DNA of 32,501 bases from Rhizobiales bacterium 65-9 (GTDB lineage: Bacteria > Pseudomonadota > Alphaproteobacteria > Rhizobiales > Beijerinckiaceae). The position numbers were made by a program, and so were the translations under genes. Positions 16,205 through 23,004 of the stretch are shown here, piece by piece. The notes below the pieces were generated by a model that was not told where the DNA came from, ran no database searches, and saw only the letters and a list, made by a program, of their open reading frames with translations. Location: NCBI GenBank assembly GCA_001899525.1, contig MKVY01000038.1, positions 404,906 to 437,406 of the forward strand, read 5' to 3'. Position 1 is the first letter of the stretch; every line of letters begins with the position of its first letter.

Positions 16205-17013
16205 AGATGGGTTGTGAGCAGTTTGCTGCGCGCGTCGATGCTGAGGCCGCCATCGAGCGGCATGATCGAGCCGGTTACATAGCGCCCGGCGCGACTCGCC
16301 AGAAACAGAAGCGCGCCGGCGATATCGTCCGGTTCGCCGATTCGCTTCAAGGGAATGCTTGCGGCGATGGAGTCTTTGACATCCGTTTTCCCGAGCGCAA
16401 ACGCCGTCATCTTGCTTTCAAAAGGGCCGGGCGCGATGGCGTTGACGGTGATATGGCGCGGGGCGAGTTCTCCCGCCAGCACGCGGGTCACGTGATGCAG
16501 CGCAGCTTTTGAGGCGCCGTAAGAATAGGAATCGTCCGGGATCGGCGCCGTCCCGAGGATCGACCCGACATTGATGACGCGCGACGGGTCCGCCAGCGAC
16601 GCTCGCGCCGACAATTCCGGCAGCAGATCGCGCGTGAGCGTGAATGCGCCCGTGACGTTCACCGACATGACCTTGCTCCAAGCGTCCCATGGAAAGGATT
16701 CGAGAGACGCGCCCCACGTGGCGCCGGCGTTGTTGAGAAGAATATCAACGACGGGCGTGCGCTGACGGATTTGCGCCACGAGAGCCGATACGCCCGCCTG
16801 GGTGCTGACGTCGCCTTCGAGGCCTTCAATATCGCCAAGGCCCGCCAGAGCATCCGCAGTCGCGACGCAGTCGGCTTTCTTGCGCGAGGCGACAAGAACG
16901 CGCGCGCCCGCGCGCAGCAACGCCTCCGCCGCGATGCGCCCGAGGCCGCGTCCGCCGCCTGTCACAACGGCGATCTTTCCAGTCAGCGTGAACAATTCCT
17001 GCTGCGTCTGCAT
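16201..17013 (-). CDS. SDR family oxidoreductase
   Basis: A 270-residue classical short-chain dehydrogenase/reductase. The cofactor motif is TGGGRGLG at 18-25, with Asp68 (GDVS) contacting the adenine. NNAG is at 94-97, and the catalytic residues are Ser151, Tyr165 and Lys169 (YSYGASKAAL). The C-terminal IAPGPFESKM and YVTGSIMPLDGG segments are typical. Ala42/Ser43/Arg44 after the second strand (VLVASRKK) favour NADP(H). The ATG at 17013 has GGGAGG seven bases upstream; the frame is open further upstream, but that is intergenic and antisense to the second SDR. It is coupled to the VOC gene and divergent from another SDR. Substrate unknown. Confidence 0.93.
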   Translation of the reverse strand: MQTQQELFTLTGKIAVVTGGGRGLGRIAAEALLRAGARVLVASRKKADCVATADALAGLGDIEGLEGDVSTQAGVSALVAQIRQRTPVVDILLNNAGATWGASLESFPWDAWSKVMSVNVTGAFTLTRDLLPELSARASLADPSRVINVGSILGTAPIPDDSYSYGASKAALHHVTRVLAGELAPRHITVNAIAPGPFESKMTAFALGKTDVKDSIAASIPLKRIGEPDDIAGALLFLASRAGRYVTGSIMPLDGGLSIDARSKLLTTHL

Positions 17014-17043
17014 GAGGCCTCCCGGCTGCGGCGTCCGTTTTCG

Positions 17044-17049
17044 ATTATA
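17044..17049 (-). promoter_or_regulatory. Consensus -10 box of the leftward SDR-VOC operon
   Basis: On the minus strand 17049-17044 reads TATAAT, a perfect -10 box, about 31 bases upstream of the SDR start. The -35 region (about 17067-17072, reading ATGGGA) is poor, so activation, or control through the adjacent palindrome, is likely. Confidence 0.5.
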
Positions 17050-17051
17050 TA

Positions 17052-17065
17052 GTATGTTCACATAC
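17052..17065. promoter_or_regulatory. Palindromic operator candidate between the two divergent SDR genes
   Basis: GTATGT at 17052-17057 and ACATAC at 17060-17065 form a perfect six-base inverted repeat around TC. It sits in the spacer of the leftward promoter, two bases from its -10 box, where a bound repressor would block RNA polymerase. No regulator gene is adjacent, so the partner is unknown. Confidence 0.5.
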
Positions 17066-17097
17066 CTCCCATCTGACGGAAAAAACAATGCAAAATT

Positions 17098-17126
17098 TTG
17101 ACTGATTGGAGTTTTAGCTATATCGG
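17098..17126 (+). promoter_or_regulatory. Possible promoter of the rightward SDR gene
   Basis: TTGACT at 17098-17103 is a good -35 box. With a 17-base spacer the -10 would be TATCGG (17121-17126); CTATAT at 17118-17123 is a better sequence at shorter spacing. The SDR start at 17162 has a strong AGGAGGCGGG ribosome-binding site. Confidence 0.3.
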
Positions 17127-17161
17127 AATGAGAAATATGGAAGACGGAAGGAGGCGGGATC

Positions 17162-17929
17162 ATGCGGCTTTTCGATGTTTTAGGAAAAGTTGCGATCATC
17201 ACCGGATCGTCGCGGGGCATCGGCAAGGCGATCGCGCATCGTCTGGCGGAGCATGGCGCGCAGGTGGTGATTTCATCGCGCAATGCGGAGCCCTGCCAAA
17301 ACGCCGCGGCGGAGATCAACGCCAGCGTGGGTCGCGACGCCGCCATCGCCGTGCCGGCGTCAATTTCATCGAAGAGCGACCTCGAGAGTCTCGTCGCCAG
17401 TACGGTGGACCGTTTCGGCGCCGTGGATATTCTGGTCTGCAATGCGGCGTCCAATCCGCATTACGGCGGCATGGCGACGATCAGTGATGAAAAGTTCCGC
17501 AAGACTCTTGATAACAACATCCTCTCCAATCACTGGCTAGCGCAAATGGTCGCGCCGCAAATGATCGCGCGCCGCGACGGCGTCATCATCATCATCTCCT
17601 CGATCGGCGGGATGAAGGGCAGCGCCGAGATCGGCGCTTACAACATTTCCAAGGCGGCCGATTTTCAACTGGCGCGCAATCTGGCGGTCGAACTCGGCCC
17701 GCATAACATCCGCGTGAATTGCATCGCGCCGGGTCTGATTAAAACTGATTTCGCCAAAGCGCTCTGGGAGGATGAGGCGACGCTGAAGCGAGTCACCTCG
17801 ACGGCGCCGCTCCGGCGAATTGGATCGCCCGACGAAGTCGCGGGCGCCGCCGTTTTCCTTGCGTCGCAGGCGGGATCCTACGTCACCGGCCAGACCGTGG
17901 TGGTGGACGGCGGGATGACGATCGCCTGA
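17162..17929 (+). CDS. SDR family oxidoreductase, DHRS4/LvaD-like candidate
   Basis: A 255-residue classical SDR: TGSSRGIG at 14-21, VISSRN (37-41) after the second strand favouring NADP(H), CNAASNP at 93-99 in place of NNAG (as in DHRS4-type enzymes), Ser147, and Tyr160/Lys164 in AYNISKAADF. INCIAPGLIKTDF-like and YVTGQTVVVDGGMTIA endings complete the fold (here RVNCIAPGLIKTDF). The ATG at 17162 follows AGGAGGCGGG. It converges on the phosphotransferase gene with only 14 bases between the two ends. Phosphotransferase + ACAD + SDR matches the enzyme set of 4-hydroxyacyl-CoA degradation, in which the SDR oxidises the 3-hydroxyacyl-CoA. That role is inference. Confidence 0.92.
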   Translation: MRLFDVLGKVAIITGSSRGIGKAIAHRLAEHGAQVVISSRNAEPCQNAAAEINASVGRDAAIAVPASISSKSDLESLVASTVDRFGAVDILVCNAASNPHYGGMATISDEKFRKTLDNNILSNHWLAQMVAPQMIARRDGVIIIISSIGGMKGSAEIGAYNISKAADFQLARNLAVELGPHNIRVNCIAPGLIKTDFAKALWEDEATLKRVTSTAPLRRIGSPDEVAGAAVFLASQAGSYVTGQTVVVDGGMTIA

Positions 17930-17943
17930 TCGAAGCCGAATCC

Positions 17944-19008
17944 TCAGGCCCCGGCTTTGAGCGCGTGCTTCCAGGCGAGCTGGGCGAAAGCGCCGGTCAG
18001 TTTTCCCGCTTCCGCCGCTTTGTCATTGGACGCCGTGCCGTCGCGCACCCGTCCGGCGATGCCTTGCACGATCGCCGCGAGCCGAAAGAGGTTGTACGCG
18101 AAGCACCAGTCGAGATCCTGAACGGACTCGACGCCCGCGCGCGCGCAATAAAGCTGCGTCGCTTCATCCAGAGTCGGGATGCCGAGCGAGAGCAGATCAA
18201 GTCCTGCCAGTCCGTTGAGATCTCCGGCCGGCATAGCCCAAATGATCAGAAAGTAGGTGAGGTCGGCGAGAGGGTCGCCGAGCGTGGAGAGCTCCCAATC
18301 CAGAACGGCGCGCACGCCGGGAGCCCGACCGTCGAAGATCATGTTGTCGAGGCGGAAGTCGCCATGCACGATCGACGTGCGCTTCTGCGATGGAATGGAT
18401 GTCGGCAGCCACTCCATCAGCCTGTTCATGGGTTCGATCGTCATCGTTTCGGATGCGCGGTACTGGCGCGTCCAGCGATCCGTTTGCCGGGAAAAATAGT
18501 TGCCTGGCCTGCCGAAATCGCTGAGGCCCAGACCTGCCGGATCAAACGCATGAAGGCGCGCCAGCGTGTCGATTTCGGCTTCGTAAATCGCGCGCCGTTG
18601 GCTCGGCGTTATATCGGGCAGAGCAGGCGACCAGAATATTCGCCCCTCGACCATCTCCATTACGTAAAACATCGAGCCGATCACCGCGTCATCGACGCAT
18701 AGCGCCAGCGGACGCGCGACGGGAAATCCCGCGGCGTGCAATGCGGCCGTGACTCTGAATTCGCGATCGACCGCGTGGGCGGACGGCAACAGGACGCCCG
18801 GCGGCTTGCGACGAAGAACATAGGCCTTGCCGCCAGCGTCAATCCTGAAGCTCGGATTGGATTGACCGCCTTTGAACTGCGCGATCGTGGCCGGCCCCTG
18901 ATAGCCGTCGACGTTCGCTTCCAGCCAAAGACCCAGCTTCACTTCATCGAGCCGGTTGAGGGCGTCGACCTGCCTTGCGCCGACCAATTGCTGCTCGCGC
19001 TGATTCAT
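17944..19008 (-). CDS. APH-type phosphotransferase (ACAD10/11 or LvaA-like kinase domain)
   Basis: A 354-residue kinase-fold protein. Nucleotide-binding Lys lies in KAYVLRRKPPG (~61-71), the Brenner-type catalytic loop is VHGDFRLDNMIFDG (~214-227), and the metal-binding Asp follows in VLDWELSTLGDPLADLTY (~236-253). FKGGQSNPSFRI (~45-56) is characteristic of the ACAD10/11-type subgroup rather than antibiotic kinases. The ATG at 19008 lies 11 bases after the ACAD stop, in one operon. Known relatives phosphorylate the 4-hydroxyl of 4-hydroxyacyl-CoA, and the partner ACAD then eliminates phosphate. A similar reaction is likely here but substrate chain length is unknown. Aminoglycoside resistance is unlikely given the context. 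Confidence 0.88.
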   Translation of the reverse strand: MNQREQQLVGARQVDALNRLDEVKLGLWLEANVDGYQGPATIAQFKGGQSNPSFRIDAGGKAYVLRRKPPGVLLPSAHAVDREFRVTAALHAAGFPVARPLALCVDDAVIGSMFYVMEMVEGRIFWSPALPDITPSQRRAIYEAEIDTLARLHAFDPAGLGLSDFGRPGNYFSRQTDRWTRQYRASETMTIEPMNRLMEWLPTSIPSQKRTSIVHGDFRLDNMIFDGRAPGVRAVLDWELSTLGDPLADLTYFLIIWAMPAGDLNGLAGLDLLSLGIPTLDEATQLYCARAGVESVQDLDWCFAYNLFRLAAIVQGIAGRVRDGTASNDKAAEAGKLTGAFAQLAWKHALKAGA

Positions 19009-19019
19009 GAGGCGATCGT

Positions 19020-20267
19020 TCAGTTGGCTGGCGCCTGATTGGCGTAACGCTTCGCCTCCATTCTCGCGATGGCCCGGTTATGAACCTCGTCGGGCCCGTC
19101 GGCGAGGCGCAGCGTGCGAATCATCGCATAGGCGTGGGCGAGTCCGAAATCTTCAGTGACGCCGGCGCCGCCATGAGCCTGTATCGCGTGATCGATGATC
19201 TGCAGCGCCATCGACGGCGCAGCGACCTTGATCATGGCGATTTCGAGCTGGGCCTGCTTGTTGCCAACCTTGTCCATCATGTCGGCCGCCTTCAGGCAGA
19301 GCAGGCGGGTCATCTCGATATTCAGCCGCGCGGCTGCGATCCGTTCATCCCAGATCGAGTGCTCCGCGATTTTCTTGCCGAACGCCACGCGCGCGTGGAG
19401 GCGCTTCATCATTTTCTCCAGCGCGAATTCGGCGACGCCGATCGTGCGCATGCAGTGATGGATACGCCCGGGTCCGAGTCTGCCCTGAGCAATCTCGAAA
19501 CCGCGGCCCTCGCCAAGCACAAGGTTGGCGACGGGGACGCGCACATTCTTCAACATCACTTCGGCGTGTCCGTGAGGCGCGTCATCATAACCGAACACCG
19601 GAAGCATGCGCTTCACGGTCACGCCTTTCGCGTCGGTCGGCACGAGAATCTGGGATTGCTGACGATGACGCGGCGCCGATGGGTCGGTCTTGCCCATCAC
19701 GATGGCGACCTTGCAGCGCGGGTCGCCCATGCCGGACGACCACCATTTGCGCCCGTTGATCACATACTCATCGCCGTCCCGCACGATCGACGTTTCGATG
19801 TTGGTCGCGTCGGAGGAGGCGACTCCCGGCTCGGTCATCAGAAATGCGGATCGAATTTCGCCCGCCATCAATGGCTTGAGCCATCGCGCTTTCTGTTCAG
19901 CCGAACCGTAGCGATGCAGCACTTCCATATTGCCGGTGTCCGGAGCGGAGCAGTTGAACACCTCCGATCCCCACTGAAGGCGGCCCATGGCTTCGGAGCA
20001 AAGCGCATATTCGAGATTTGTGAGGCCCGCGCCCCTGAAGTCGCCGTCGTCATGCTCCGCCGATGGCGCAAGGAACAGATTCCACAGGCCTTCGGCTTTC
20101 GCTTTGCGTTTTAGTTCTTCGAGAACCGGCACAACCTGCCAGCGATCTGATCCGAATTCGGCGAGTTGCCGGTCATAAACCGGTACGGTCGGGAATACAT
20201 GGCGGTCCATGAAGTCGACCACGCGACCGCGCCACAGCCGTTGCTTGTCCGAAAGCGAGAAATCCAA
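19020..20267 (-). CDS. Acyl-CoA dehydrogenase family protein (ACAD10/11 or LvaC-like)
   Basis: A 415-residue FAD-dependent ACAD. FAD/substrate segments: [20 protein letters not shown] (~137-156), [16 protein letters not shown] (~165-180), [13 protein letters not shown] (~257-269) and [15 protein letters not shown]. The C-terminal [20 protein letters not shown] has the likely catalytic Glu in [26 protein letters not shown] precedes it. The start is TTG at 20267, supported by GGGAGGG eight to ten bases upstream and by family alignment at DFSLSDKQ; no in-frame ATG fits. It is the first gene of an operon with the phosphotransferase. The AT-rich stretch upstream probably carries the promoter. Confidence 0.9.
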   Translation of the reverse strand: MDFSLSDKQRLWRGRVVDFMDRHVFPTVPVYDRQLAEFGSDRWQVVPVLEELKRKAKAEGLWNLFLAPSAEHDDGDFRGAGLTNLEYALCSEAMGRLQWGSEVFNCSAPDTGNMEVLHRYGSAEQKARWLKPLMAGEIRSAFLMTEPGVASSDATNIETSIVRDGDEYVINGRKWWSSGMGDPRCKVAIVMGKTDPSAPRHRQQSQILVPTDAKGVTVKRMLPVFGYDDAPHGHAEVMLKNVRVPVANLVLGEGRGFEIAQGRLGPGRIHHCMRTIGVAEFALEKMMKRLHARVAFGKKIAEHSIWDERIAAARLNIEMTRLLCLKAADMMDKVGNKQAQLEIAMIKVAAPSMALQIIDHAIQAHGGAGVTEDFGLAHAYAMIRTLRLADGPDEVHNRAIARMEAKRYANQAPAN

Positions 20268-20663
20268 ATCAGCCCTCCCTTATTCGTCATCGCCGCAGCC
20301 GGGCTCATTGCCGCAAGCTCCTAGCAGTGAACGCGCCAGCAGCAAACCCAAAATACTAAATTTCCGCAAAAAAGAGCGAAGACTGAAGTAAATTAGAAAA
20401 AATGCTATATATATCAATATATTAAATATCGCGCGATGACGATCATGTCATACCTATTCTTCGATGTTGTGTATCGTCAGGCGCAAAAATTCATTCGGAC
20501 GTCGTCCGCCTCGTCAAAATCGGGATCGGGGAACGCGCTGGGGCGGATCGATAGTCAGGATTCACGTGGCGCTTGTGGTGTGAGTGATGGTCAGCGTGCG
20601 TTTAGGCCTGCAATATTGGGTCTGACTCGCTGATGTTTGCGCCGACCTTCGCTGATTCATGGG
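20268..20663. other. AT-rich intergenic island; probable promoter region of the ACAD operon
   Basis: No convincing gene. Bases 20345-20435 are strikingly AT-rich for this genome, with runs such as TATATATAT (20406-20414) and the symmetric ATATATCAATATAT at 20409-20422. On the minus strand this offers several -10-like hexamers upstream of the ACAD start. The rest (20436-20663) shows only unlikely short frames and leads into the transposase remnant. The island may also mark acquired DNA. Confidence 0.4.
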
Positions 20664-20921
20664 GGAGATCGAGGCGGCGGATACGGCGAGGCGATCGCCA
20701 AAGCGCCGTCCCAAGCCGATCAGGCGGTCGAACGCTGGCGCTTGATGAAGAACGCCAGCCGCGTCTTTCTTGACGCGGTCAGAAAATCCATCCGACAGAT
20801 CCGGAAAGCCGTAGGCTGCGCCATCATAGACCCGAAGCTTCTCGCCTACGCCGAGAACCTTCAATACGAAGGATATCTGCGCCGTAAGGAGACGAAAGAG
20901 GCAATTCTGGAGCTGGCCTAA
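20664..20921 (+). pseudogene. ISL3-family transposase remnant
   Basis: The frame reads GDRGGGYGEAIAKAPSQADQ, then AVERWRLMKNASRVFLDAVR, then YAENLQYEGYLRRKETKEAI. From memory this is the central/C-terminal part of ISL3-type DDE transposases (DR..Y..A, DRWHL..N.S..FL.AVR, LQYEGYLRR). The first Asp probably corresponds to the second catalytic acidic residue. About 85 residues remain of a protein of roughly 400-500. The N-terminal part and everything after the TAA at 20919 are missing, and no inverted terminal repeats were found. It is a dead fragment recording an old insertion. Confidence 0.7.
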
Positions 20922-21123
20922 AAGCGCAAACACCTATCAGCCGCCCGCTCAACCATGTCGCCCTCGGACCCTGCGCAGTTTTGTGATCCTGTCAGGCTGA
21001 CGCCGTCGCCGAGTCGGATTGGAGTCTTCGGTTATCGCTCGGCGGAGGCGGGCGCGGGCCGCTGCGTGGCGGCGACATGGGTTGTTACGCTCGCTCAGCG
21101 AGGACAAGGAAATTCGCCGTTCC

Positions 21124-21154
21124 AAAACAAAACCCCGACGCCGAAGCGCCGGGG
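21124..21154 (-). terminator. Strong intrinsic terminator, minus strand, no assigned gene
   Basis: On the minus strand CCCCGGCGC, loop TTCG and GCGTCGGGG form a nine-pair stem (one G-U pair) capped by the extra-stable C(UUCG)G tetraloop, followed at once by TTTTGTTTT. This is a textbook rho-independent terminator. The only genes nearby (VanZ-like and others) read the opposite way, so the transcript it ends is unidentified. Confidence 0.8.
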
Positions 21155-21175
21155 CCAGTTGTCAGGCAATCGTAA

Positions 21176-21241
21176 CGCGTCCCGAAGAGCCGGAGAACCG
21201 GCAGCGGACAATGCCGGACCGCCGGACTCTTTTGGGACGCG
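21176..21241. repeat. Long imperfect inverted repeat with nested hairpin
   Basis: CGCGTCCC then GAAGAG (21176-21189) pairs with CTCTTTTGGGACGCG (21227-21241): eight Watson-Crick pairs, a G-U pair and a bulge, then five more pairs. Inside, CCGG-AGAA-CCGG (21190-21201) makes its own hairpin, and GCGG/CCGC may form a third arm, giving a three-way-junction-like fold. It lies 22 bases upstream of the minus-strand terminator. Confidence 0.5.
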
Positions 21242-21306
21242 GCCGCATCGATTCAGAACGCTGAACGCTGCAGCCGATCTCTCGTCGCAAAATGAAGGCC
21301 AGTCCC

Positions 21307-21334
21307 GGCCATCGCCAACGCTTTCGCGATGGCC
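21307..21334. repeat. Perfect 9-bp inverted repeat
   Basis: GGCCATCGC (21307-21315) and GCGATGGCC (21326-21334) pair perfectly around ten bases. On the minus strand an alternative CGC-GAAA-GCG tetraloop hairpin is also possible within it. It could be part of the same structured transcript as the repeat at 21176-21241. Confidence 0.45.
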
Positions 21335-21383
21335 TAGGAGGCGGCGCAACCGTCGCGGCCGCCAAGGAGCATGTCCGTCGCTG

Positions 21384-21761
21384 ATGCCAAGTCCTCTTCG
21401 CACCGCCGCCGCGATCGCCGGCGTCATTGTCCTGGCCGTGATCGCTTTCGCCACGCTGTCGCCCCTGAATCTGCGGCCGGAAACCGGCGAGCCGGCGAAT
21501 CTGGAGCGTTTTGCGGCGTTTGCGGCCCTGTCCGGCGCGTTCGTGCTGGCGCGTCCGCAGCGCTGGCTGTGGATTTTGCTGCTGACGATCGCCGTCGCCG
21601 CGCTTCTCGAGGCCGCGCAGAACATGCTTCCCGATCGCCATGGCCGGCTGATCGATTTCGCCGTCAAGGCGATGGGGGCGGGGGTTGGGCTTCTTGCCGG
21701 ATTGTGCGTCGATCGGTTGGCGTCGCTGTGCCTGCGCGCGTCGGGGCGGCGGGCGCCATGA
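21384..21761 (+). CDS. VanZ-like family membrane protein
   Basis: A 125-residue protein with four predicted hydrophobic segments: AAAIAGVIVLAVIAFATLSP, LERFAAFAALSGAFVLA, WLWILLLTIAVAALLEAAQN and AVKAMGAGVGLLAGLCVDRL. The conserved E.AQ...PDRHGRLIDFAVKAMGA pattern near residues 70-95 is typical of VanZ-like proteins. The ATG at 21384 has AAGGAG 12 bases upstream, somewhat far; the frame extends upstream without stops through non-coding sequence. The biochemical role of the family outside teicoplanin resistance is unknown; in a Gram-negative it is probably a small envelope protein. Confidence 0.75.
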   Translation: MPSPLRTAAAIAGVIVLAVIAFATLSPLNLRPETGEPANLERFAAFAALSGAFVLARPQRWLWILLLTIAVAALLEAAQNMLPDRHGRLIDFAVKAMGAGVGLLAGLCVDRLASLCLRASGRRAP

Positions 21762-21804
21762 GGCGGAGGATGTCGTTCGCGCGCCTGTGTCCCGGAACGG
21801 GTCG

Positions 21805-22344
21805 ATGAGGCGGCTGCGCCGGTTTTTGTGGACAGCGCTCGCCGTGGCGTTTCTCGGCGTCGCCTGGATTTGGGACAAACTCCACCCGATTGTGGCGGCG
21901 ATCGTCGCGCTGATCCCGCTTGAATCGCTGAAAGCCGCGATCCGGCGTCTGATGGAGAGGCTGCCGCCTTATCCGACGCTGGTCGTGTTTCTGGTTCCGG
22001 CCATCCTCCATGAACTGATGAAAGCGGCGGCCGTCTGGCTGTTCGCTGCCGAGCGCTGGTTTGCCGCCGTTCTGGTCTATGTCAGCGCCGACATCGTCGG
22101 GCTTGCGCTGTGCGCGTTCGTGTTCGAGGCCAACCGCGCCAAGCTGCTGTCCATCCCCTGGTTCAACCGCGGCTACCTTCTGTTCGTCGCCGCCCACCGC
22201 TGGGCGGAGAATCAGGTCGCGCCGCTCAAGGCGCGGATGAGGCGGATTCTCGCCGAGGCGGGCTGGCGAAACGGACGAATCGGCGCGCTGTCCCGCCTCC
22301 GCGCGCTGTGGCGACGGGCGCTGCGGCGCGCCAGATCGACATAG
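21805..22344 (+). CDS. Hypothetical membrane protein
   Basis: A 179-residue protein, not recognised. Visible: a basic N-terminus (MRRLRRFLW), a first membrane segment (TALAVAFLGVAWIW), a possible second (IVAAIVALIPLESL), then PTLVVFLVPAILHELMKAAA and WFAAVLVYVSADIVGLALCA. A highly basic C-terminal tail follows (ALWRRALRRARST). Conserved-looking charged motifs such as HELMKAAAVWLFAAERW suggest a real family of alphaproteobacterial membrane proteins. The ATG at 21805 has only a weak GGAACGGG site upstream. It follows the VanZ-like gene by 43 bases and may share its transcript. Confidence 0.65.
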   Translation: MRRLRRFLWTALAVAFLGVAWIWDKLHPIVAAIVALIPLESLKAAIRRLMERLPPYPTLVVFLVPAILHELMKAAAVWLFAAERWFAAVLVYVSADIVGLALCAFVFEANRAKLLSIPWFNRGYLLFVAAHRWAENQVAPLKARMRRILAEAGWRNGRIGALSRLRALWRRALRRARST

Positions 22345-22416
22345 GGCGGGTTGCGGGAAAAGGTCGCGCCTCCGCATGGCTGACATGCCTTGCTGCGCTG
22401 CACAAATTCCGTGATC

Positions 22417-22764
22417 ATGACAGTCACAGAAGGTCGAACATTCGGAATGTCCATGACGGGGTCCTGGCGCAACAAGCACGGAGTGTGGCGGGTTCGTCAC
22501 GAGCCGCCGACTGTGCAGGAGGCGATCGCCGCCGCGGAAGGCTTGGCGGACGATCTTGAATCGCAAGTCGACATCGCGTCGTCGCTGATGGGCGTGACGC
22601 CGGAGGTCGTGCGGGCGGAAATCAGCAAGATGCGCCGCCTGCAAACGACGCGGCAGACCGTCATCCCAAGCCGCTTCGCCGCCGGCCCGCGCGGCGCGGC
22701 GCCGCGCGCCGTGGTGGTTCAGCGCGTCCCGAGCCGCCGTCCGACAGCGCGCCCCGCGATCTGA
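22417..22764 (+). CDS. Conserved-looking hypothetical protein
   Basis: A 115-residue soluble protein, not recognised. The first half (GSWRNKHGVWRVRHEPPTVQ, then an acidic helix EAIAAAEGLADDLESQVDIA) looks like a folded helical domain. The second half is Arg/Pro/Ala-rich and probably disordered. The middle LMGVTPEVVRAEISKMRR resembles a short helix-turn-helix-like segment, but this is weak. Start choice is uncertain: ATG 22417 and ATG 22447 are both possible and neither has a good ribosome-binding site. Confidence 0.5.
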   Translation: MTVTEGRTFGMSMTGSWRNKHGVWRVRHEPPTVQEAIAAAEGLADDLESQVDIASSLMGVTPEVVRAEISKMRRLQTTRQTVIPSRFAAGPRGAAPRAVVVQRVPSRRPTARPAI

Positions 22765-22868
22765 TCGCGCGGACGACGCCGGTTCCCGATTGCGGCCTTG
22801 TCCGCGTCTTCGCGGCAAGGGCTGTTTCCCTTTCGGCGTTCCCGCTTTATGAAGGCGCGCGTCAGCTT

Positions 22869-22944
22869 GCCGTCGTAGCTCAATGGATAGAGCACCGGAC
22901 TTCGAATCCGTAGGTTGCAGGTTCGAGTCCTGCCGACGGCGCCA
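22869..22944 (+). tRNA. tRNA-Arg, anticodon TCG
   Basis: A complete 76-base cloverleaf including encoded CCA. The acceptor stem is GCCGTCG/CGACGGC, the D arm is GCTC/GAGC, the anticodon loop is CTTCGAA (anticodon TCG, reading CGA/CGN), the T arm is GCAGG-TTCGAGT-CCTGC, the discriminator is G and CCA is at 22942-22944. The outermost anticodon-stem pair appears to be a C-T mismatch. tRNA genes are common integration sites, but no repeated tRNA 3' end was seen in the window. Confidence 0.95.
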
Positions 22945-23004
22945 ACTGGCTCCTTCTGTCGCGCGGGCCTCAGCCCGCCGACGCTTGATTCCGGAGAGCC
23001 GGGA

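Larger units (their letters stand above)
20922..21383. other. Gene-free, highly structured stretch
   Basis: No frame on either strand gives a recognisable protein. The stretch holds a minus-strand intrinsic terminator (21124-21154), a long imperfect inverted repeat (21176-21241) and a perfect 9-base-pair hairpin (21307-21334). It may encode a minus-strand non-coding RNA or be the remnant of a gene lost next to the transposase fragment. Confidence 0.4.

Noticed and set aside
17944-19008. Aminoglycoside resistance kinase
   Set aside because: The operon with an acyl-CoA dehydrogenase and the ACAD10/11-like N-terminus point to acyl-CoA metabolism, not drug resistance.
21124-21340. Structured region as tmRNA, RNase P RNA, 4.5S RNA or a tRNA
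   Set aside because: No T-loop GGTTCGA-type motif, no RNase P core, no GGAAGGAAGCAGCC-like SRP loop; left as an unidentified structured element.
20955-21383. N-terminal extension of the VanZ-like gene from 20955
   Set aside because: The added translation crosses the terminator and hairpins, is Arg/Pro-rich and lacks the features of the family; start at 21384 gives a normal-length membrane protein.
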